From the NCBI RefSeq assembly GCF_008364795.1, contig NZ_VTTM01000001.1:992001-1056000 (forward strand): 64,000 nt of DNA, written 5' to 3'. This document shows, piece after piece, positions 26,235-34,912 of the stretch. The notes beneath the pieces are model-generated. The model worked only from the letters and a program-made list of their open reading frames with translations. It was not told the DNA's origin and made no database searches. Within the stretch, counting starts at the first letter, position 1; every line of letters begins with the position of its first letter. The position numbers were made by a program, and so were the translations under genes. The DNA comes from Azospirillum oryzae. Its GTDB lineage: Bacteria; Pseudomonadota; Alphaproteobacteria; Azospirillales; Azospirillaceae.

Positions 26235-27704
26235 TCACTCGGCCGCGGCGGCGGCGCCACGGCGGCGGGCGGCGGCCGACAGGACGGCCACGGCACAGGA
26301 CGCCAGACGGGTGCGCACATTGTCGGCGCGGCTGGTCAGGATGATCGGCACGCGGGCGCCCAGCACGATGCCGGCGGCGTCCGCATGGGCCAGGAAGGAC
26401 AGCTGCTTGGCCAGCATGTTGCCGGCTTCGAGGTCGGGGACCAGCAGGATGTCGGCCTGACCGGCCACCTCGGACTTGATGCCCTTGGTGATGGCGGCCT
26501 CGCGGCTGATGGCGTTGTCGAAGGCCAGCGGGCCGTCGAGGATGCCGCCGGTGATCTGGCCGCGATCGGCCATCTTGCACAGCGCGGCGGCTTCCAGCGT
26601 CGAGGGGATCTTGGTGTTGATGGTCTCGACCGCCGACAGGATGGCGACGCGCGGCACCTCGACCCCCAGCACCTTGGCGAGGTCGATGGCGTTCTGCACG
26701 ATGCTGACCTTGTCCTCCAGCGTCGGGTAGATGTTGATCGCCGCATCGGTGATCAGCAGCGGACGCGGGTAGGTCGGGACGTTCATGACGAAGACGTGGC
26801 TGAGGCGACGGCCGGTGCGCAGGCCCGTCTCCTTCCGCACGACCTCGCCCATCAGTTCGTCGGTGTGCAGGCTGCCCTTCATCACCGCCTCGCACTCGCC
26901 GATGCGGGCGAGCCGCACGCCGGTCTCGGCGGAGGCATGGCTGTGGGCGACGTCGACGATGCGGTAACGGGAGATGTCCAGGCCGAAGGTCTCGGCGACG
27001 GAGCGGATCTTGGCTTCCGGACCGACCAGAACCGGGTCGATCAGGTTGGCTTCCGCCGCCTCGACGGCGCCGCGCAGCGAGCTTTCGTCGCAGGGATGAA
27101 CGACGGCGGTCGGCACCGGCGGCAGCGACTCGCACTTCTTCAGCATCAACTCGTGGCCGTCATGGCGGATCACCTGCACCTGCGGCAGTTCCGCGGCAGC
27201 GCGGCGGACCTTCTCGGTCGGGGCGATCACCTCGGCGATGCCGGTCGCCACAGTCTTGCCGTCCTGGTTGGCGGCGAGGCAGTCGAAGACGACCGTCTTG
27301 CGCGCCGCATCCTTGGACTTGGCGGTGACCGTCACGGTGACGATGTCGCCCAGCAGGACCGGACGCTCGAACCGCAGATCCTGGCCGACATAGACGGTGC
27401 CGGGGCCGGGCAGCAGGGTGCCGAGAACGGCGGAGATCAGCGAGCCCGACCACATGCCATGCCCGACCACCTTGTGGTCGACGGCGTAATCCTCGTCGAC
27501 ATGGGACGGGTTGAGATCGCCGGACACCGTCGCGAACAGCTCGATGTCGGACATGGTCAGGCGGCGCGACAGGCTCGCCTGCTGGCCGATGTGGATTTCC
27601 TCGAACGTGACGTTTTCGATCATGGGGCTGCCGTTCTTGCCGGTCGGAACGAGGCCGCTGCGACCCGCCGGGGCGGCGGAGAGAGCGGCGATGGCGGTGT
27701 CCAT
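26235..27704 (-). CDS. MaoC hotdog domain fused to phosphate acetyl/butyryltransferase
   Basis: A 489-residue fusion protein. Residues ~28-165 are a MaoC-like hotdog domain (SGDLNPSHVDEDYA and GHGMWSGSLISAVLGT, the hydratase-2 Asp/His pair). Residues ~180-475 are a PTA_PTB phosphotransacylase domain (DAAINIYPTLEDK and PDLEAGNMLAKQL). The C-terminal half would exchange CoA for phosphate on acetyl or short acyl groups and feed the adjacent ackA. The hotdog half may hydrate enoyl-CoA or simply bind acyl-CoA. Such fusions are known in alphaproteobacteria; the link to the polyhydroxybutyrate economy suggested by the phasins elsewhere in the window is inference. Start chosen at the ATG at 27704 after CAGGAG. 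Confidence 0.88.
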   Translation of the reverse strand: MDTAIAALSAAPAGRSGLVPTGKNGSPMIENVTFEEIHIGQQASLSRRLTMSDIELFATVSGDLNPSHVDEDYAVDHKVVGHGMWSGSLISAVLGTLLPGPGTVYVGQDLRFERPVLLGDIVTVTVTAKSKDAARKTVVFDCLAANQDGKTVATGIAEVIAPTEKVRRAAAELPQVQVIRHDGHELMLKKCESLPPVPTAVVHPCDESSLRGAVEAAEANLIDPVLVGPEAKIRSVAETFGLDISRYRIVDVAHSHASAETGVRLARIGECEAVMKGSLHTDELMGEVVRKETGLRTGRRLSHVFVMNVPTYPRPLLITDAAINIYPTLEDKVSIVQNAIDLAKVLGVEVPRVAILSAVETINTKIPSTLEAAALCKMADRGQITGGILDGPLAFDNAISREAAITKGIKSEVAGQADILLVPDLEAGNMLAKQLSFLAHADAAGIVLGARVPIILTSRADNVRTRLASCAVAVLSAAARRRGAAAAAE

Positions 27705-28197
27705 ACTAGAATGCTCCTGAAAAGGATCGCGGCGCCCGACCAACGGGCCCCGCCCCGAGGCGGCGGAAGCCCGAATGCCGGTGACCGGAACGGATGCCCC
27801 GTTGGGCCGGAGCATCCGTCGCGGCGGCAGGCCGTATCCTCCCAAGCCCGGTTCCCGTTGCCGTCGGCGCCCTTCAGGGGCAAGCCATGGCGACGGGCCG
27901 GACTCCGTCTTGTTGGGTTCCTTCGAAGCGGAACCTTCGCTCTCCAAGGATTATCCAAGGAGTGTGCTTGTGCGAAAGCAATAGCCCCTATGGCGAGGGG
28001 CCCCAATGACCTACATCAATAAAGTCGCCAAGCTATTGTTGCAGCTGGGTTACTGGGATCGTTTCGGTGCAGTGAGCAGCCGCAGCATAACCGAAACTTG
28101 CGCGGACGCGGACGGGAAAAGCGGACCCGCCGGCAGGACTGCCACCATTGCGCGCTGCGGCAAGGGGGAACCGGGATGGGCGACGAGGGGCGGCCGC
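27705..28197 (-). promoter_or_regulatory. Long gap with a structured pta leader
   Basis: This 493-bp gap has no credible gene. On the minus strand, ACGGATGC/GCATCCGT (27790-27819) makes an 8-bp hairpin. Part of its loop (CCAACGGG in the transcript) can pair perfectly with CCCGTTGG at 27740-27747, about 36 nt before the start codon, forming a possible pseudoknot. A further GGTTCC/GGAACC hairpin and a direct repeat of TCCTTGGA lie around 27915-27960. The distal part (28020-28197) next to the kinase stop shows nothing I can name. Confidence 0.35.
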
Positions 28198-30456
28198 TCA
28201 CTCCGCTGCGGCACAGCAGGGGCAATGCTGCTCGACCAGCGGCACGCTGACGGCGAAGACGGTGCCGCGCCCCACCTGCGACCGCACGGTGACGGGATGG
28301 TCGAGCATCTGGGACATGCGGCGCACAATGGACAGACCAAGGCCGAGCCCCCGGCCGCTGTCGCGCTGGTCGGTGCCGCAACGGTAGAAATCCTCGAAGA
28401 TCGCGGTCATTTCGGCCTCGGCGATGCCGGGGCCGGTGTCCCACACCTCGATGGACAGGCGCAGTCCGCCATCGGCGTCGGACCGGCGCCGGCAGCCCAG
28501 CAGGATCCGTCCCTCCGTGGTGTAGCGCAGGGCGTTGACCAGCAGGTTGCGCACCATCCGTTCCAGCAGGATCGGATCGCTCTGCACCCGGGCGGAACAG
28601 TAAACAGTCCGCAGTTGCAGCCCGCGGTCGATCGCCTGATCGCCGATCTCCAGCGACAGCCGGGCGAGGATGTCCTGGACGTCGAACTCCGCGACCCGCG
28701 GCTTGACGTTGCCGACCTCCAGCGCGGAGGTGTCGAGGAGGGTGGACAGCAGCGTGTTGCCGGCGGTCAGCGCCTCCCCCAGCTTGTTCGCCACCTCCAC
28801 CTGATGGGGATCGTCCAGCTTGCTCATCAGGATGTGGTGGAACAGGCTCATCGCCTGGAAGGGCTGGCGGAGGTCGTGGCTGGCGGCGGCCAGGAATCGG
28901 CTCTTCGCCTGGTTCGCCCGCTCCGCCTCGGCATGGGCGCGGGACAGCGCCTCCCGGATCTCGACCGATTCCGTCATGTCGATGGCGGCGCAGACGACGC
29001 CGGCCACCGCCCCGGTTTCGTCGCGCATCGGCTCCACCGACAGGTCGAGCACCCGCCGGTCGCCGCCTAAGGTCACCTCCAACTCGCACCGGGTGCCGGT
29101 GCCGCTTTCAATCACGGACCGCTTGATGGCCGACATCCGCGCCGCCTCGTCCGCCGGAAACAGCTCGGCATCGGTCCGGCCGATCATCCGCTCCGGATGC
29201 AGGTCGGTGCGTGGGCAATAAATCCAAAGATGCCGCAGGTTGCGGTCCTGGCTGAACAGCGAGACCTTGGAATAGCGCAACGCCAGCCGGAAGCGTTCCT
29301 CGCTCTCGCGCAGGGCGCGGGCCATGGCGGCACGGGCCCGCGCCTCGGTCCGCAGCAGGCGCTTGGTGCGCGCTTCCCGCAGGACATAGGCCGCGACGCC
29401 CGCGGTCAGCAGAATCCCGCCGATCATCATGGTCCAGGCCAACCGGTCGTCCGCGCTGAACAGATGCGCCGCGTCCGGCAGCACATAGAGCCGCCACACC
29501 CGGCCGGCGAAGGCGATGTCGCGGACGATGGCGTGCGGCGCCATGGCGCCCGTCAATTGCTCGACGGTGAGGGGGTTGACCGGCGGATGGGGCAGTTCCC
29601 CGGGACGGCCGATCATCCCTTCGGCGGCCAGCATCCGTGGCGCGCCCATATCCGGCCGGACCGGCGGCTCCAGAAGATAGACGTCGCCGATGGAAAGGCT
29701 GACCCGCCGCACCGCATCCCGCAGCAACTGCCCTATATCGAAACTGGTCCACAGGAAACCGGTGAGCAGATCGCAGACGATGGGCTCGACCAGCCGGCCC
29801 GGATCATCTTCGACTTCGCGGCTATAGACCGGCAGGTAGAGCAGCACGGAATTCTCGCCCAGTTCCGCCCGCAACGGCTCGCCTTCGGCCGCGACCAAAC
29901 GATTGGCGGCGCAGGACCGCACCAGCAGGTCGCGCTGGCCGGCAAGACTGCCCATGTCGAGGCCGATCAGCCCCGCGGCGGATTGTGGTTCGGCCAGCAC
30001 GTTTACGAACCGGTCGGCTGCCATTCCGGCGGCGCCGTGTTCCCTGACGCCTCCCCCACCGGCATCGCGAACCGCGAACGAGGTGTAGCCCGCCGAGTGC
30101 ATCGCCCGCTCCAGCAGCGGCGCGTTCCGTTCGGAAATCCGCCGCGCCCAGGCGACCACCCGCAGATTGGGATAAAGCGGCAGCAGCGGTTCGGCCGCCG
30201 ATGCGAAGCTTGCCTCCGTCACCGGGGCAGGACCGGCCAGCGGACCGCTGAGCGCACGCAGCAGCACGCTCTGGCGCTCCAGTCCCGACTTCAGTTCGTC
30301 GTGGAGCTGGATCGCCTGACGGTCGGCCAGGGCGTGTTCGGCTTGGCTAGTCGCGCTGCGGATCAGCAGAAAGGCCGAAAGCGATAGAAACAGCCCGGCG
30401 ATGACGATCACCGGCAGCGCCGCCGTCCTTCCCCCCGCCCGATATTGCCGATTCAT
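28198..30456 (-). CDS. CHASE-domain sensor histidine kinase
   Basis: A 752-residue inner-membrane kinase. TM1 is about residues 12-32, a ~300-residue periplasmic CHASE-type sensor follows, and TM2 is about residues 345-366. A PAS domain (about 390-500) is next, then the dimerisation helix with the H-box ASHDLRQPFQAM (the phospho-accepting His), and a HATPase domain with N-box NLLVNALRY, DTGPGI and GRGLGLGLS. No receiver domain is attached. The DLRQP H-box type is shared with the upstream kinase at 30761. The ATG at 30456 is chosen because GGAGG precedes it. It lies 304 bp downstream of that kinase and probably has its own promoter. Confidence 0.9.
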   Translation of the reverse strand: MNRQYRAGGRTAALPVIVIAGLFLSLSAFLLIRSATSQAEHALADRQAIQLHDELKSGLERQSVLLRALSGPLAGPAPVTEASFASAAEPLLPLYPNLRVVAWARRISERNAPLLERAMHSAGYTSFAVRDAGGGGVREHGAAGMAADRFVNVLAEPQSAAGLIGLDMGSLAGQRDLLVRSCAANRLVAAEGEPLRAELGENSVLLYLPVYSREVEDDPGRLVEPIVCDLLTGFLWTSFDIGQLLRDAVRRVSLSIGDVYLLEPPVRPDMGAPRMLAAEGMIGRPGELPHPPVNPLTVEQLTGAMAPHAIVRDIAFAGRVWRLYVLPDAAHLFSADDRLAWTMMIGGILLTAGVAAYVLREARTKRLLRTEARARAAMARALRESEERFRLALRYSKVSLFSQDRNLRHLWIYCPRTDLHPERMIGRTDAELFPADEAARMSAIKRSVIESGTGTRCELEVTLGGDRRVLDLSVEPMRDETGAVAGVVCAAIDMTESVEIREALSRAHAEAERANQAKSRFLAAASHDLRQPFQAMSLFHHILMSKLDDPHQVEVANKLGEALTAGNTLLSTLLDTSALEVGNVKPRVAEFDVQDILARLSLEIGDQAIDRGLQLRTVYCSARVQSDPILLERMVRNLLVNALRYTTEGRILLGCRRRSDADGGLRLSIEVWDTGPGIAEAEMTAIFEDFYRCGTDQRDSGRGLGLGLSIVRRMSQMLDHPVTVRSQVGRGTVFAVSVPLVEQHCPCCAAAE

Positions 30457-30760
30457 CCGAACGCCCTCCACCCAACCCGTTCGAACAGTCGATGTTCAAA
30501 CCGGATCATAACGAAGGAAAAGCATAAATGGGTATGTTTAAGTTTACCATCAAACCAAAGGAAGAGTTCACTCCACCAATAGGAGGAGAGAAATGAGCTT
30601 GCCTTGCGAATAATCGTCGCAACCTTGTTGCATTTTGCCGCATCCATCCCGCCTCTGTTTCAGAGTTGTCACTGCACTGCGGCAGGGGCCGAAAGATGCG
30701 ACTCTATATATTAGGCACGCATTTCCCCTAAGACCCGATGCCCGAACTTAATCTTTGTTA
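30457..30760 (-). other. AT-richer spacer between two histidine kinases
   Basis: About 300 bp with no supported gene. It is clearly AT-richer than its surroundings, and TAATATATAG (minus strand, near 30710) could serve as a -10 region for the CHASE kinase. A 64-codon frame runs through it but overlaps the kinase start and has no ribosome-binding site, so I do not call it. Confidence 0.4.
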
Positions 30761-32209
30761 TCAAAGGGGATCATGTCCCAGCAGGCGGACGACGGCGGCA
30801 CGCAGGGCGAGCGGCGCGACCGGCTTGTGCAGCAGAGGGTACCCGGACAATCGTGCCTCGCGCAGGCGCTTGGGGTCGGTATCGCCGGTCAGGATCATGC
30901 CGGGCACGGGACGCTCGAACAGCTTGGCGATCTGCCGGATCGCGACGATGCCGTTGGCTGCTCCCTTCAGCCGCAGATCGGAAATGATGAGGTCGCAAGG
31001 CTCCGGGGCAGGACCGAGCCGTTCGGCGGCCATGTCGTAGGACTCCGCCCCGACGACGCTGCACCCCCATTGCCCCAACAGCGCCTCCAAGGCGGCCAGC
31101 ACCATGGGATCGTCCTCGATCACCAGGATGCGGGTGCGGCTGATGTCGGCGGTGCTGCTGTCCGGCGCCGGGGCCGTGACGGCCTCCTCCCGGCCGGAGG
31201 CATCGGTCAGGTCGGCGCCCGTTTCGACGGAGAGGGGAACCAAGACCGCGATGACGGTGCCCCGCCCCTCCTCCGCGCAGACTTCCAGCCCAAGGCCGAG
31301 CTTCCGCGCGAGGCCGCGCACCAGGGTCAGGTCCAGCCCCAGGGACCCCGCCCCTTCCCCGGCCGGCTTCGCCAGTTCCGCCCGCAGGGAAGCCAGACGT
31401 TGCGGCGACAGGCCGCGGCCGCTGTCCCACAGTTCGATGCGCAGATGATCGCCGCGCGTGCGGCAGCCCAGCAGGACACGGCCCCGGATCATCCCGCGCA
31501 GGGCGTTGGCAATCAGGCCATGCAGCAGACGTTCGAGCAGCGCTGAATCGGTCCGCACGATGGCGGAACAGGGCATCACGGTGAAGCGCAGCCCACGGTC
31601 GGCGAAGCGAGGCGCCACCTCCATCGCAAGACGCATCAGCACGCCGTTGACCGCGTGGGTGCGGATGTCCGGTTCGGTCAGTCCGCTCTCCAGACGGACA
31701 AGGTCGAAATGGCCGTCGACCATGCTGCGCATCGATTCCACCGCCTGGGCCATCGAGCGCAGCAAATCGTGATCCGGCCGGTCATCAAGCCTGCCGCCCA
31801 GCCGGCCCTCGAGCGTGCCGATCAGCAGGGACAGCGCCGCCAATGGCTGGCGCAGGTCATGGCTCGCGGCGGCGAACAGGCGCCCTGCGGGATCGCCCAT
31901 CGGCGTGGCCGCAGTCTTGCGGGAATTCGATGACGGAGGCGATCCGTCGAACCGCCACACCATGCCGCCGCCAGCAAGCGGCAGGACCGTGTGCTCCGGC
32001 ATCATGTCGGCTTGCATCACGCCGGTATCTGCGCCGGCGGAGAGGTGGGCGCACAGATCGTCGGCCGACAGACCGGCGATCAGGCGGCCGGCGAACGCCG
32101 GCAGGTCCGCTGCCGCGGGCGTCCAGTCGGCCAGCAGTCCGTTGGCACCGAACACCAGAATGGCCGGCACAGTACCGTCGGCGTCGTCTTGGCTGCCGTT
32201 CACGGTCAC
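30761..32209 (-). CDS. Soluble hybrid histidine kinase with C-terminal receiver
   Basis: A 482-residue cytosolic protein. Residues 1-105 are a short PAS-like input region. The H-box ASHDLRQPLAAL follows at about residue 115, then a degenerate-looking HATPase (LLHGLIANALRG N-box and WDSGRGLSP). The C-terminal receiver (about residues 360-480) has an EDD acidic pair, the phospho-accepting Asp in LIISDLRL, the Thr in ILTGD and the Lys in LHKPV. It lacks membrane segments, so its signal is cytoplasmic or passed from a partner protein. The start is a GTG at 32209. It is divergent from the third kinase at 32443. Confidence 0.85.
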   Translation of the reverse strand: MTVNGSQDDADGTVPAILVFGANGLLADWTPAAADLPAFAGRLIAGLSADDLCAHLSAGADTGVMQADMMPEHTVLPLAGGGMVWRFDGSPPSSNSRKTAATPMGDPAGRLFAAASHDLRQPLAALSLLIGTLEGRLGGRLDDRPDHDLLRSMAQAVESMRSMVDGHFDLVRLESGLTEPDIRTHAVNGVLMRLAMEVAPRFADRGLRFTVMPCSAIVRTDSALLERLLHGLIANALRGMIRGRVLLGCRTRGDHLRIELWDSGRGLSPQRLASLRAELAKPAGEGAGSLGLDLTLVRGLARKLGLGLEVCAEEGRGTVIAVLVPLSVETGADLTDASGREEAVTAPAPDSSTADISRTRILVIEDDPMVLAALEALLGQWGCSVVGAESYDMAAERLGPAPEPCDLIISDLRLKGAANGIVAIRQIAKLFERPVPGMILTGDTDPKRLREARLSGYPLLHKPVAPLALRAAVVRLLGHDPL

Positions 32210-32442
32210 ACCTGCATCTCATGCCTCATGTTCCGATAGGACTCAACACTATGGAAGGCGCGGCCCGTTGCAAAGCCCGCCATTCGGCAGACTCCACGCG
32301 AAGATCATAACGATATCCTCAATCAAACCTTTCGTTGCTTTTTCGGCAAATCCACAGCATTGCTCGAGCAGTCAACCCGCCCTGTTACAATTCGACAAAT
32401 ATTCGATGGCCCTCCAAGCCTGGCCTTCAGTGTTTTTTAGGA

Positions 32443-34074
32443 ATGGCCCGCAATGATGGGGGAATGGATTGCGATGCGCAGACTTGTGCCGACGGTGGGC
32501 ACGACAGGGCCGAGGCCGGGAATTTCCCGTCAGTCGATCCGCTGCTGTTCGCCATGCTGCAACTACCGGACGCCGTTGCGCTCTTCAAACCGCACATTGA
32601 TTGCACCGGCGCGCTGACGGACCTGGAATGGCTGTTGGCGAACCCGGTGGCGGAGCGGCTGCTGGGCGTCGCCCCGCTGACCGGCAGGCGGCTGCGCGGG
32701 GGTGGCACCGATGCCGCCTGCCCCGGACTGTTCGCCGCGTTGGCGGACGCCCTGCATGGTCCGGTGGAGCGCACCGTCGCCGCCCGGCGCGGGACGACGC
32801 CGGTGCGCTGGCGGGTTGCGGCCGGACCGGTCCCCGGCGGGCTGTGCGCCATCCTGACCGATCTCGGCCCCGAGAACCCGTCCGTGGCCGAGGCGCTGGC
32901 CGAAAGCCTGACCGCGGCGCTGGAACACAGCGCCGAAAGCTTCGCCCTGTTCGATCACGCGGACCGGCTGGTCCACGCCAACAGCCGGCTGAAGAGGGAC
33001 CTGCCCGCGCTGGCCGACCGGCTGGTTCCCGGCGTGCCGTTCGAGGAGCTGGCCCGTGGTTTCGCCTCGTCCGATCCGCGCCTGACCACCGACGAGGAGC
33101 GTGCGGCCTGGATGACGGCGCGGCTGGAGCGCCATCGCCGCCTGGAGCCGCCGGTGGTGGTGCCGCTGCCCGACGGGCGCTGGCTGCTCAGCCGCGAGCA
33201 TGCGGTGCCGGGCGGCGTGCTGGTCCATTACACCGACGTCACCACGCTGAAGCTGAACGAGGAGCGGCTGCGTATCCGCGAGACGGAGGCACGCGCCGCC
33301 CGCGCGGAAGCGGAAAACGCCAGCCGCGCCAAGAGTGCCTTCCTGGCCCAGATGAGCCACGAACTGCGCACACCACTGAACGCGGTTCTGGGCTTCTCGG
33401 AAATGCTGCTGACGGAGCCGTTCGGGCCGCTGGGCAATCCGCGCTACCGCAGCTATGCCACCGACATCCGTGATGCCGGCACCCATCTGCTGGCGCTGAT
33501 CGACGACATTCTGGAGCTGTCGCGCCTGGACAGCGGCGGCATGGCGATGGCGGAGGAAGGGGTGGATCTGGACACGCTGTCGCTGCGGGTCGTCACCGCC
33601 CTGAATGAGGTGGCGGCCGAAGGCGACGTGCGCATGCGCCGGGAGGTGCCGGCCGACCTGCCGCTGCTGCAGGGCGACGCCCAGGCGCTGACCCAGATGC
33701 TGACCAACCTGCTGTCGAACGCCGTCACCCACACCCGTCCCGGCGGCGAGGTGGTGCTGACCGTGCATCTGATGCCCGACGGCGGGCTTGGGCTGATGGT
33801 GGCCGACACCGGCGTCGGCATCCCGACCGCCGACCTTCCCCGCATCCTCCACCCCTTCGATCCATCGGACTCCACCATCGCCCGCAACTCCCGCGGGACC
33901 GGGCTGGGTCTGCCGATCGTCAAGCGGCTGGTGGAGATGCATGGCGGGCGGCTGGAGCTGACCAGCCAACCGGGGGTCGGCACCGCCGTGGTGCTGATCT
34001 TCCCCGCCGAGCGCAGCCTTCCGCGCGACCGCTGCCGTCCGGCTCCCCTGCCCCCGGTCATCCTGCCAAGCTGA
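32443..34074 (+). CDS. PAS sensor histidine kinase
   Basis: A 543-residue soluble kinase. Two PAS-like segments occupy residues ~30-145 and ~165-285 (the second contains ESFALFDHADRLVHANSR). A coiled coil leads to the canonical H-box FLAQMSHELRTPLNAVLGF (about residue 310), followed by a HATPase with NLLSNAVTHT, ADTGVGI and GTGLGLPIVKRL. It differs from its two divergent neighbours, which carry the DLRQP H-box. The start is uncertain between 32443 and 32464; both have short purine-rich leaders. It may signal to the receiver-HPt protein encoded at 34913. Confidence 0.88.
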   Translation: MARNDGGMDCDAQTCADGGHDRAEAGNFPSVDPLLFAMLQLPDAVALFKPHIDCTGALTDLEWLLANPVAERLLGVAPLTGRRLRGGGTDAACPGLFAALADALHGPVERTVAARRGTTPVRWRVAAGPVPGGLCAILTDLGPENPSVAEALAESLTAALEHSAESFALFDHADRLVHANSRLKRDLPALADRLVPGVPFEELARGFASSDPRLTTDEERAAWMTARLERHRRLEPPVVVPLPDGRWLLSREHAVPGGVLVHYTDVTTLKLNEERLRIRETEARAARAEAENASRAKSAFLAQMSHELRTPLNAVLGFSEMLLTEPFGPLGNPRYRSYATDIRDAGTHLLALIDDILELSRLDSGGMAMAEEGVDLDTLSLRVVTALNEVAAEGDVRMRREVPADLPLLQGDAQALTQMLTNLLSNAVTHTRPGGEVVLTVHLMPDGGLGLMVADTGVGIPTADLPRILHPFDPSDSTIARNSRGTGLGLPIVKRLVEMHGGRLELTSQPGVGTAVVLIFPAERSLPRDRCRPAPLPPVILPS

Positions 34075-34231
34075 TTGGGGCGGACTGATTGGGGCGGACT
34101 GGCCCGGACGGCCTGATCGCGACCGAATTTTTGCCGATTGGCGGGCTTTTGTCCCTTGGCGGCAACGCGCCGACCGGTCATTGTGGGGTTATGTTCCCTA
34201 CCCGTTCCCGTTTCGATGGTGGCACCGCGCC

Positions 34232-34723
34232 ATGAGCGACGATATTGCCGTTCCGGTTTCCGACTGCGATTCCGGTCTCCCGGCCGGGGGTGCGCCGCCG
34301 ATCTTCCGTGGCGTGCGGCGGGCGCTTGCTCTGCGCGGCTATGCGACCCTGACCGAATTCCGGCTGGCGAGCGGCCGGCGGGCCGACGTGCTGGCCATCG
34401 ACGAGGCCGGCAGCATCCTGATCGTCGAGGTGAAGAGCGGCGTTCCCGACTTCCGCTCCGACCAGAAATGGCAGGAGTATCGCGACTGGTGCGACGCCTT
34501 CTATTTTGCGGTCGACGACGGGTTCCCGACCGAACTGATCCCGGAGGATTGCGGGCTGATGGTCGCCGACGCCTATGGCGCGGAGGTCCTGCGCGAGGCG
34601 CCGGTCGCCAAGCTGGCCGCCGCCCGCCGCAAGACTTTGCTGCTGCGCGCCGCGATGACCGGCGCCGGACGCCTGCACCGGATCGAGGATCCGATGTTCA
34701 CCCAGGCGTCGCCAACGGTCTGA
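34232..34723 (+). CDS. mmcB: MmcB-family DNA repair protein
   Basis: A 163-residue protein of the PD-(D/E)xK nuclease-like fold: RRADVLAID supplies the Asp and ILIVEVKSG supplies the Glu-x-Lys. It then has WQEYRDWCDAFYFAV and the conserved GLMVADAYGAEV. Family members in Caulobacter are DNA-damage inducible and protect against mitomycin C. No LexA box is obvious upstream. The ATG at 34232 gives the usual family length; an earlier in-frame ATG at 34181 adds a Trp/Pro-rich stretch that looks non-coding. It is sandwiched between signalling genes. Confidence 0.85.
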   Translation: MSDDIAVPVSDCDSGLPAGGAPPIFRGVRRALALRGYATLTEFRLASGRRADVLAIDEAGSILIVEVKSGVPDFRSDQKWQEYRDWCDAFYFAVDDGFPTELIPEDCGLMVADAYGAEVLREAPVAKLAAARRKTLLLRAAMTGAGRLHRIEDPMFTQASPTV

Positions 34724-34744
34724 TCCCGCTGCCCACCTGACCTA

Positions 34745-34847
34745 GATCGGATCGCGTAAAATCGGAATCGATTTGGAGCGTGAATCCGATCGCCAACCAT
34801 AATGCTACAGCGTCGTGCGTTTCATATTAAACGCACGACGCTGTAGC
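34745..34847. repeat. Composite palindromic element with a perfect 19-bp hairpin
   Basis: The right half is a perfect 19-bp inverted repeat (34804-34822 against 34829-34847; arm begins GCTACAGCGTCGTG) with the 6-nt loop CATATT. The left half is a nested palindrome: GATCGGAT (34745-34752) against ATCCGATC (34784-34791), enclosing AAATCG/CGATTT. It has the form of a mobile or dispersed palindromic unit. It could also fold in the mRNA of the receiver-HPt gene that follows. Confidence 0.75.
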
Positions 34848-34912
34848 CGGTGCGCGACGATGCGGAACCGGGTAGACTGGGCGACCATATCAACCAGGGA
34901 GAGCGGACCGGC

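Noticed and set aside
30453..30647. A 64-codon minus-strand ORF in the kinase spacer
   Set aside because: It overlaps the kinase start region, lacks a ribosome-binding site, and its Phe/Trp/Lys content reflects local AT-richness.
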